A stretch of 64,000 bases of DNA from Kingdonia uniflora. Its lineage: Eukaryota > Streptophyta > Magnoliopsida > Ranunculales > Circaeasteraceae. Positions 1-10,800 of the stretch are shown piece after piece; the stretch's first letter is position 1, and each line of letters starts with the position of its first letter. The notes under the pieces were generated by a model. That model had not been told where the DNA came from, made no database searches, and was given only the letters and a program-made list of their open reading frames with translations. The position numbers and the translations under genes were made by a program. The stretch is taken from contig JACGCM010001659.1 in assembly GCA_014058105.1 (NCBI GenBank), positions 124,001 to 188,000 on the forward strand, read 5' to 3'.

Positions 1-133
1 GCTTACACAAGTTTTCAATAGTAAGAGCTATGTTAAGATACGTAGTCTAAGCAAAGAAAGCAACCTCAGTTGGTAATTTGGGAACAATTTTTCTTTACGG
101 GAATGCTACAATTAGCTATAGTTTGATAAAACC

Positions 134-146
134 TTAACACACACAC

Positions 147-193
<47 letters not shown>
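134..193. repeat. CA/TG followed by GA microsatellite
   Basis: Alternating CA turns into TG and then into GA/AG repeats over about 60 bases, ending in a run of A. It lies in non-coding sequence left of the last visible ORC1 exon. The remainder of 1-1044 shows no gene that I can support: it is AT-rich, without a recognisable exon or element ends, and is most likely intron of ORC1. Confidence 0.9.
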
Positions 194-1044
194 AAAAAAA
201 AATTGTGAAAATGGAGAAGTGTTGAAGGCGAGATTAAGTCACTTTTTAACACTTGATTATATTAGGTAGATAGATTGCGAAGCAAGTTATCATTATGTCT
301 AGAAAGACAACACTGTCTTTCATATGTTTACATGTCTACAGCAGTTGCAAGAAGAAAGAAGCTTCCAAATGACAACATGCTCCCGATTAAGTGTGTACAA
401 CAAAATAAGAGAAGATTTCACGGCCCTTTGAGCTTCCAACCACCCAAAGTATCATCACTTTAAATCTTATAAATATCGTACTGGAAAAATCCTAAATATC
501 AGCTACTACATCCGTACACCCCCACAAGATAGTGTTATAGTTCGTAATATGTCCTAATACGGTACATGCGATACATTCTGCTCATACTCCAAGTAGCGAT
601 GAAACATTCTCTTTTAGAAACTTAACTTGGTACTATAGCATCTTTATTTTCTTCTTTCGCCTTCTTCTTCTATTTCTTTTTTTACTAAAGGTACATATTG
701 ATCAAGAAATTTGAAGTAAGAAACCCTGATTTGGTTTTTTATCGGCTCATGAACCCTAACGTGAATCTACAGAAATATGATTATTGTGATGAAGCAGTCT
801 GAATGTTCAGCAGTAGTTGTTTATCTGGAGATTAAGGTTTGGTTTATTATAAAATGCAAAAGCAATCCCCTAGCCTAGCCGTACCTTCCATATTTGTTTT
901 ATGTTGCTATTAGTGATAACTATACATGAAGCTGCAAACCCACCCCCTGATCGTCTCTCTCTCTCTATATATATATATATACATCTATCCTGGCAAGTGA
1001 AATGATTTATGTTTGTTTTAGTTTCAGATCTCGTGGTGTTTTTT

Positions 1045-1568
1045 AAGCAGATTTTCAAATTTTGTTGGTGTTTTTCTGCATTACCTTGTTGGAATCTTAT
1101 CAGCTAAACAATTGATCTTCAGATCTCGTGAAGGTGGATTGGAGCTGATTTTTAGAACTCGGCTGTGGCTCGTGCTAATTTTCACCAATCTATATTCTCT
1201 AACAACCATCGTGGTGTCTTCTTAAGCAGATTTTCAAATTTTGTTAGTGTTTTTCTGCATTACCTTGTTGGAATCTTATCAGCTAAACAATTGATCTTCA
1301 GATCTCGTGAAGGTGGATTGGAGCTGATTTTTAGAACTCGGCTGTGGCTCGTGCTAATTTTCACCAATCTATATTCTCTAACAACCATCGTGGTGTCTTC
1401 TTAAGCAGATTTTCAAATTTTGTTAGTGTTTTTCTGCATTACCTTGTTGGAATCTTATCAGCTAAACAATTGATCTTCAGATCTCGTGAAGGTGGATTGG
1501 AGCTGATTTTTAGAACTCGGCTGTGGCTCGTGCTAATTTTCACCAATCTATATTCTCTAACAACCATC
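1045..1568. repeat. 179-bp tandem repeat, three near-identical copies
   Basis: The stretch starting AAGCAGATTTTC recurs at 1045, 1224 and 1403, an exact 179-bp period, and the last copy runs to about 1568. The copies differ at only a few positions (for example TTGTTGGTG versus TTGTTAGTG), so the array is recent. Each unit happens to keep a 79-codon reading frame open across the unit junction, but it has no start context or similarity and is not treated as a gene. The array lies in the presumed intron following the last visible ORC1 exon. Confidence 0.93.
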
Positions 1569-1835
1569 ACATGTGAGAAGTGATAACTTGTATCAAATAG
1601 CATTATTTACAGCAATTAATTAAGAGAAATTTTTAGTTAGCTAGGTTTTCTTGCAATTCTCAATTGATTACAATTACCTCTTTAAACTACTTTTTCTGAC
1701 TCGGTCACTGAAGTTCTCAATTTATTTTCCTTTGTCTTCTTTTTTTTTCTTTTCTTTCTATTTTTTTGCTAGGGCATAAATGAAATTACAAATATTAATT
1801 TTCAAAGAAGTAACCACTATACAAATTTCACTAAC

Positions 1836-4800
1836 TTGAATGTGTGGTGCCTGAAACATTTCTTGTATTGCGGCTTCAACATCGGCCATGCCAACAAGGG
1901 GTTTCCCTGTAAAATGGAGAAAACACATTGATTAGGTCAACAAAGTTCTACATTATTAAACTTAATATGAACAAGACATACCAGAATAGTAGATAAAGGT
2001 TTTTGACTTTCTAGGGAGAAATTCCTAATTTTGTTCAGTTTCTAGGTGTGCATAATTTTACAAATAAATGCAACTTAGTTCCAGCTTCCAAATTACCTTC
2101 GTCGTGCATACCTTTTTTTAATCTCAGATAACATATCCACAAAATTGCAACAAGAAAAATCATATATACAGTTGACTGTTTTTTAATTAGATTTATTGGG
2201 AAAATAGAAGAAAAAGTGATATTGGTTCGTGTGCCAGGGGCCTAAATATCATCATAGAATCCATTATTATTGCACAATGGCCAGTATACTGTATACGACT
2301 ACCTAAATGAATAGTCTGTAAAATACTGAGTTTTGATGAAAACCAAGTGTAAGTGTAGAGTAGAATAAAAGAGATAACTTAATCTCAGTAAATGAGTAAA
2401 ACTAAAGTTTTGCATAGAATGAGATTATTGCGGTCCAGGAAGAAAACGATTGGCAACATTGGACATATTGACCTAGATTGAATGCAATAGCAACACAGGA
2501 GTTATTTTTTCTTTTAGATGGGGATTGATATGAATAATAATATTACTGGTACTAAGTACATTTTGGACATGGGTATGGCATCTAAAATAAAGTAGGTACT
2601 TGGAGCATCCCTAATTAAGAATGTACAGTTTCAAGCCACAGGGAAGGTTGTTGGCTCTAAAATGTTAAGAGAAGAGAATCAGAGTAGTATTTATTTTATA
2701 AGCTCAAGGCAGCACTTCGATCGCCAAAAATTTGTTTAACACTGGCAGGTAGCCTCCTTTCCAACAGCATTCTAAACGTCATACAGGTTGGACTTTTCCC
2801 TTTAGCAAGCACCCAATCTAGCCAACTTTTTTTTGGTAGAAAATAGTGATTGTAGAGGTTGGCTATCCAAATTTTGGGTTTCAATGAATCTTAGAGAAGT
2901 GAAAAGGTGAATACAAGTAGTTTTTGTTATGTTTTTAGAGATCGCTACACTAGAAACATATCTCACTTGTAATTTTATCTTGTGAAAGAATATAGTGTAG
3001 GTGAGACATTTATTTCTTTTGGTATGTAATGTGATACATGAGAGACTAGTCATACCATTGGATGACTGTTTAAGGCGATAATCTGCAAGTTCGGCAGCAC
3101 ATCTAGATATTTCCAGGGCACGACGAGCATCACCTGAGATAGCTGCTACCTGAAATGGAACAGGTTGACAATATGAATATATTTGAAGAAAATGATCGTG
3201 TAATTATCTTATGTAGGATATAAAACAACGATGTATATAGTTTAACAAACATGAGATAATGCCCCACCTTTCTTGAAGCAAACTCTATAGCTTGTTTTTC
3301 AAATGCATCAATGCCTGTAAGACGACTTGATATGATTTCTTGCAACTGATGATAATTATAAGGACCAAAACAAAGCCTTTGGATACCCATTCGGCTTGAA
3401 ATACGTGGTAGCAATTTTTCTGGAAGATCCATAGTATTCGCAATCCCTACATACAAATTATAAAGAATATAACACGAGTTTGTAAGTCAACAAGGTAAAA
3501 ATTCAGTGTAGAGAGGGAGGATAGTTTAAAGAATTCTGCTAGACATACAACCAATATATCAGCTGACCAATATATATATTGGTGGATACATTTACTAGAT
3601 TTCATTTAAGAAGAAACCCAACAAATAGTCAAAAAGCGCGATAAATTGGCTAAAATACTGTTTTACTCAATATATTGATAATCTACGTTTTCATTTTATG
3701 CAATATGTTTTATCATTAAAAGTTTAAAAAAATGATAGAGCGAATACATTATATGTATCACATATACATATCAACCAATATTATTCATATTTCCCATAAT
3801 CCCATTTCATTAAACCAATAATTTACGCATGATATCCTGGTCTATCTTCAATGTAGCCAATAATTGGCTAACTGATATATCAGGATAAATGGACATTAAT
3901 ATCTTTAGCAGGGAGAATAGGTGCGATTAAAACAGAACCTATTACAACCAACTTGGAGTTCGGTTTAGTAGGCCAATCAAGAATGTTGTACAAAACCTGG
4001 AATTACAGCAAATACTTATTAGTTTCTAAGACTTCTGGACTGAAAATGAAAAGTTGTCATAGAACTGATAGTAAAATTGAAAACACCATGAGTAATGAAC
4101 TATTACCGATTGATTCCTAGTAACAAGAAGATCAAGCTCATCAATAAGCAAAATACAGGGTTGATTCATCTCTTTGGCAACTTTGTTACTCTCTGAGAAC
4201 CTCTCATTGAGCAAATTGAGGGCCTTTTTCCAACTAACTCTATGGCCACTTAGTGCTTCATATATAAACTGCAAGAAGACCCAATTAGGTTTACAAGGAG
4301 AAGAGAGGGCAAAAGGAGCTCAAAAGAAAACTAGAGTTCGCATTATTCTATGTAAGCACCTTTACCTTGTAAATATTTTCTGGAGAAGCCAATTTGAGAC
4401 CGTTAATCTCAATGAAACAGTATGGTTTCGCACGTCCTATATCAACTTCAGACCTTAGATTCTTCATCACTGAAAGTACGCTCATTGTCTGAAACAGATG
4501 GAAGAAAAGATGTAAAAATCTATGTAACCGAAAGAGTTCTAATAGGTCGTGGGTCGTCATGCCCGCGACCTAGGCGCACGGTTTAGTGACCGGTCTCTAT
4601 TTTTCGTTTCTTATTTTAGTTTATGTTATGTTATTATATTTTGTCCACAAGAATCCTCTAAAAGAGGATTTCTCTAGTAGTTTCCTTATTGTTGGGGAGT
4701 GTAGAGAGAAAGTTGGAGATCTCCTATATATGAGAGATCCTAGGGTAGGAGAAGGTAGGGTTAAGTTTTGAGAGAAAGGGAAGAACCCTAGGAGAACTAG

Positions 4801-7800
4801 AGAGAATTAAGAGAGCTTGTAGCAGTATTTTGATGAAATAAAAGACACCATTATCGTTCAATAGCTTCCACAATTTTAGTGTCTAACAAATTGGTACCAG
4901 AGCTAGATCGAACTTGGCGGAATTTTTTTTTTACGAAGATGGGTAAGAAAACACTGAAGAAACCGATCAAACAAACACAAAGAGAGCGTTTGAAAGCGGT
5001 AGAGGACTCTCTCAAAGATTTAACGGCTCCCAACAAGCTTATGACGAAACAAATTGAAGCAATAATGGTAGCGGTGATGTAAAATCCGGCAAGAGTAGTC
5101 TCGTCGAAAGTTGTGGGGGACGAAATTGACTGTAGCGAGGGAGGGTCAAGTAAAGGGAAAGGGAGAGGTCTTCCTATGGGATCCTTTATGCGCGACGGGC
5201 GACTAGCAGGCATCAATCCTATGAATCCGCCGCCGTTGCAAGTCGTAGGGCGTGGGAAGGAAACGATTTTTTTCCGAGATCACGTTGCGAGATTCGTTCT
5301 GGAAGGGGAGAGGAGCTATGTTTACAATTCATTTGCAAGTCTGACCGTGGATGTTGAAAGCGTCAACAAATTCACGGATTCACTAGAAGTTTGAGGGGTA
5401 CGATGATTCTCAAGGACATTGGCATATGTCGCCGAATTCAAACAATGACCCTGCGCAAGGCGATGGGTTAGAAGCGTTACTGGAAGAAAGAGGGGTCCCA
5501 AACGAATCCGGTAACTGTCGACCAAGGGAGAGAGACTCCTATCTTCGCCGGGAATCGTGAGAGGCGCGAACTGAGTCGCAAGAATAACCAAGGAATCGAT
5601 GGGAGAGACGCGGGCATGCCAGCGCAGAGGCACGGTACTGGCACAAGCATGCCAAGGCAGGGGCAGGGTATATCACAGCATGGGCAGGACATGGATGGCA
5701 CGGGGCAAGGCAGCAATAACGTAGGGCAAGGCACAAACAATCTGGGGCATGGCGTGCCTTTGGGTGGGCATGTCGCACATGACATCCATAGCACGTGGGC
5801 ACTTCAGTTGCTGGGGCGGGTTTTTGCGAATGCAAACCAGAACCAAATAAGGAGTCAGGCTTGGATCATCGACCTAGAAGGGGGTGTCCAAACCCAATCC
5901 CAACCAGTCGGCCCAACTGTTTATCACAACCCGCAAATCGCCTTCCCCAACCAACGTAATTACAGTAGCAGGATCTTTACTCGTAGACAATGGAGGGCGA
6001 CGGAAAGAGAGAGAGACCTCGGCCACCCAGCCTTCCCTAATCGCGTCGCTGGCACTGCCAGTCGACGCCAATCCAGTCACGATGCCGACCCCCCTCCGAC
6101 AGCGCCTTCGATTGCATAAACCACGAGAGGAGCGCTGAAAACACCTCCAATCTCTATCTCCACACATACTGCGCCTACGACATCTCTCCCAATGGCGACA
6201 CCATCTTTTTCAGCACTCCCGGTGTCTCACTCAGGGCTGCAAGCACCGGTAATTCCGACAACACAAGTGGGCATGATTATTTAGGAATTTGCACAACATA
6301 GAGGTTTTGTTCCGCAGGTTCATCAACGGGAGTTGGGTAACAGTTTCAGCAACAATGAAAGGAATGGACATGGCCATTCAGGGGTAAATAGTGGAGATTG
6401 GAGGAATTCATAACATAACATTGTAGGACAGATATCAGCACGAACAACACCTTATGTAGCTCCTCGACCACAGCAGCCACCGACACCTCCGCAAGGACCT
6501 CGTTATTCCGGACAGGGTATTCCACAAAGACATGATCTTCGGCTGAAAACAGACAATGGGATGATGATGAGCAGAGGGGATATGGGGACAGGTATGGTTT
6601 CCATGACAGGAGAGGTAGAGGTCGTAACAGTACTCTAAATAATTTTAGTACTCGTTCTCGCACTGACAACTATCAACCGAATCAGGGTATTGAAGCAACT
6701 AGATACGGACATCAACCACAGTATGGCTACCAGGGAAATTTGGAGAGAGTCAGGTCGCAAACGCCATTATTTCTGCGTTCCAAAATCTGAACTTTGATGT
6801 GAAGATTAACGTGCAAGATTTTGAAGGGAAATCAGATGCAGATGGTTTTATAGATTGGTTGAACAGGGTTGATAAGATGCTTGCATTCAAGAAGTGCACT
6901 GGACAGAGGGCAGTGACATTGGTAGAGACAAAGCTGACGGGATATGCACTAAATTGGTGGGAAAACATTCAGCAGTTACAGGTATCCAACGGACATGATT
7001 ACATCACAAATTGGGAGGTTAGGCGGGGCGAGATGATAGCTCGCTTTATCCCGAGCACTTACAAGGAAAGTTTTGCAAAGCATCAAACTTTACGACAGGG
7101 TAGGAGTCAGTCTGTGGATGATTACGCTAGTGACTTTTACATGTTTTCCTCACGTGTTGTTTTACCCGAGTTAGAGGCGCAACGGGTTAGTCGCTTCTGT
7201 TTGGGTCTTACGAAGCGCATTCAAGACGAGATGATTTTATTTTCTCCACAGTCCTTATCAAAGATAGTAGAGATGCCTTATAGAGTTGAGGCTAAGCTAA
7301 AGCTATCAGGATATCCACCTTTTAAAGCACCAGTTATAGTGGCTACGATAACGACTCCTACAACGCCAGCAGTTGGGGGTAAACCAGCAGGGACTGCTAG
7401 GACAGCCATTTGTTACAACTACGGGAAGACAGAATATATGAAACGTGAATGTCCTAACCCACGTAAAGCGATGACGCTTATTTCCCAGCAGTTACATGAT
7501 CACGTCGATGAGGCACTAGAGCAGTTATTTAGTCAAGAGTATGAAGCGGTGGTGACAGCAGTTGATCTTCCGTCTCCTTGAATTCGTGGACAAATCTTTC
7601 AAAGGAGGGGAGAGTTGATAGGTCGTGGGTGGGTCGTCACACCCACGACCTAGGTGCACGGTTTAGTGACTGGTCTCTATTTTTCGTTTCCTATTTTAGT
7701 TTATGTTATGTTATTATATTTTGTTTGTTTCCTTATTGTTGGGGAGTGTAGAGAGAAAGGTGAAGATCTCCTATATATAGGAGATCCTAGGGTAGGAGAA

Positions 7801-10800
7801 GGTAGTGTTGAGTTTTGAGAGAAAGGGAAGAACCCTAGGAGAACTAGAGAGAATTAAGAGAGCTTGTAGTAGTATTTTGATGAAATAAAAGAGATCGTTA
7901 TCGTTAAATAGCTTCCGCAATCTTAGTGTTTAACAAGTTCATTTGAGTAAGAAATTAGAGTTACTTGTACTAAAGTCGTGCAACACTGCCCACCCACACA
8001 CGCACACACACACTCTGTCCATTCCCTTCCCTAAATGACTGACAAAGGAATTGAGGACCAACCCACCCTCATGTTTTTGGGTCCTTATGTGATAACCCCC
8101 TGCGTAGGAGTATCTTAAAAGAATTACAACATATAGGGGGATATTTCAGTTGTTCCATCAGTAGTTGACGGGAGAAGTGGGTAACTCCTATTATTGAATT
8201 GCACCAGGAGTCTAAGCACAAAGAGGGATCTCGCAATAACTATAAACTGTAAAAAAAAATCATATTCACTTTGAAATTAACCATATACTACCTTGCCAGT
8301 TCCAGGAACTCCATAGATGTAAAGGCAGCGTCCTAAACACTGATCGTCATAGATAGCATCTCTCACAAACGCAGTTATCTCCTCCATTTCTCTGGCACAT
8401 GAACCCTTTTAACCAAAATGCAAAAAGAGACAAACTTGCAAAATCCAATAAAAGTTACATACTTATTCCTGCAAGGCAGAGATTTAGGTAAAGTTGCTAA
8501 CAGCAATGTTGTTTTTGCTCTTTCTAGTTCAGTTTGCTTGTGACATCTCACATGCTCTGGAATTTTCTTTGCCCCTATTTTCTGAATGCCAAAGATTCGC
8601 CCCTTCCACGAGTTCTGCGAGAAAGGCTTGAGTAATAAGCATTTAATTTACGATCTATACCAGTACTATGCATTAAGACTCAAAATGTTAAGATAGGCCA
8701 ATAGTCGATTAACCAGGATTTAAAGTATCCGACATACTACAGCAGCTGATATATTTATTGTTGCAACGAAATTATCACATACGGGTCGGCTCACATATTA
8801 CATATAATGCTATACTTAACGAGGCATGAAGGAGCTTAAAGTACCGGTAACCCCAGCCGAAAACACCGATGCCAAAAGCCACACTTGACATGCATAGTGG
8901 TAGGAGATACGAAACAGCCACGTGTATTTCTTTGAAAATGTCAATGTCCCAGCTGGTTCAAAACCGGGAAACTGAGATAAGTGGGTCCCAGGATTCATAG
9001 TTCACGTGTTTGAGAGAGAGAGAGAGAGATGTAATGAAGAGAAGAAGAGAGTGGGAAGCCACATGGGTCAGGTGCTGGGCAGGGCCGGCCCTTAGGGTGT
9101 GCAACTGCCCAGGGCAAAGGGCCCAAAATAAAAAGTTTTTGCCTGAAGGCCTAAAAGAAAAAATAAAATAAATAAAAATTGTATGCCGCATATAATAAAG
9201 ACTAGAAGAGACTTTAGCTTAGTTGGTTAATGTATTTTTGTTATTAATAAGAGGTGGTTTAAGTCCTAACAAACAAACAAAATTTAGGACCCATTTTAAT
9301 TTTCGCACAGAGTCTCAGCTATTAGGGCCCTGGTGCAGGGTTGAGTTTTTATTTTTAATTCAGTAATAATAGGTCCATTATGTATTATATTATCTTGTCA
9401 GCTAAAATTTTTTATAAAAAAAACGAATATAGATAAATACTTTTCAACTATTGTATCTGTATATCTGTATATATACATATCACAAAATTTCACCATTTGA
9501 TTTTTTCTAGATTATCAAGCCAATATATCTGACATATCTACCAGTATTAGGTATATTTATCAATAAACAGACGTTCATTAGATTAGCTAGCACTTGAACC
9601 ATGTTACAAATGTATTATGAAGGCAAGCGAAACGAACATACCGCAGCAACTTCATGATGGGGTAATCCAATTAATGAAGCCTTCAGATCTTGGTCCTCAT
9701 ATTCCAAGTCGTTTTCTATATCAGAACCTGAATGCATACAAGAACCCCATTCTTCATCATTATCACCCTTTCCATTGTCCTGGCACATGGAAGCATATGA
9801 CGAAAATAATTAGCTACCTAATGATATCCTAATGCACATACCAATGCTACTTTCTGATTTCTAGAAGATCTACCTCTTCATTGTTATCGACTTCTGCGAG
9901 ACGCTTGAAACTGTGCCAATGAATATCATACTCATACTCACAAAGAAAGACATCATCTCCCCCATTGTTTGCCTTAGAAAACTCTTTAGGGTTCATAACA
10001 AAACAATGCCGAATGACTGATTCCATCTGCAAAACGCACATAACTTAAAAATAAAAGATGGAAAATTCACTTGTAAAGTCAAACCTAAGAACATGCATCA
10101 TCCACGTTTGTTTAAACATTAGGCGAATGGATTCGTTTTACTGCGAAGTGCATTTGCTCCTTTCATAAGTGTAATTCAGTCGGGTACACTAACTAAAAAT
10201 AATGCACTCAACTAAATCGAGTAGAATAATTTTTTTTAAGCAAGTCCTAACTGTCTGAGGAAAATACTGCATTACAAGTACCTTTTACAAGGAAAACTAT
10301 GTGTTGTAAATAGGGATTATGTTTACTAAGTATCTTATGATACATAATACGGTACCATATGCCCTTACAACTTTTGAAGAGCGAGTTGGTGTATTGCAGC
10401 AAAGTATCCTTTGTGGCGATGGAACGGCTTGCTCATTTGATGATGGAGGAATAGCGGATCTTGCAGATTCAAAGTGTGCCGTGTGAGATCGATTTCGAAA
10501 ATGCTTATGATTTAATGAATAGGAGGACGGGCTTCGAGTTTAGATAGAGAATGTGGATTGGTGTCCATCTATATCGTTCGCTTGTCAATCTAGATGAGCT
10601 GTATGCGTGCTTCTTCAAGACCACTCTTGAACTGAGGCAACACAACCCTTTGTACTCCCCCTATATATTAACCATGGTAAACTAGTAGCAGAAGTTCTTA
10701 TCAATTTGACTTGTGACATCTTTCTCTTCGATGTTTTATGAGTTGTGGGATTGGGGAACTAACATGGCTGCTGAACTGTATGCTTTGTTACATGGGCTTC

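Larger units (their letters stand above)
4540..7935 (+). mobile_element. Gag-only LTR retrotransposon (TR-GAG type) in ORC1 intron 6
   Basis: A complete 3.4-kb element with two LTRs is flanked by the 5-bp duplication AGTTC (4535-4539 and 7936-7940). Internal landmarks are a primer-binding site just inside the left LTR and a polypurine tract AAAGGAGGGGAGAG (7601-7614) directly before the right LTR. Between them lies a Ty3/gypsy-type gag and nothing resembling protease, reverse transcriptase or integrase; gag stops at 7581, about 20 bp before the polypurine tract. The layout matches non-autonomous terminal-repeat elements carrying only gag. It runs opposite to ORC1, in the intron between the Walker A exon and the next one, with its edge 50 bp from the exon 7 acceptor. 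The LTRs differ by a roughly 33-bp indel and scattered substitutions, so the insertion is not very recent. Confidence 0.92.

Noticed and set aside
1165..1583. Two overlapping 79-codon frames beginning MARANFHQ
   Set aside because: They are the same sequence repeated by the 179-bp tandem array, lie in a presumed intron and have no similarity or start context.
2696..3053. Open minus-strand frames between ORC1 exons 11 and 12
   Set aside because: They do not match ORC1 and are not needed: exon 11 (ending 3056) and exon 12 (starting 1906) join in phase without them.
5113..6170. Overlapping frames on both strands with Gly/Gln or Cys/Pro-rich translations
   Set aside because: They are low-complexity readings of the decayed region upstream of gag inside the LTR element, not separate genes.
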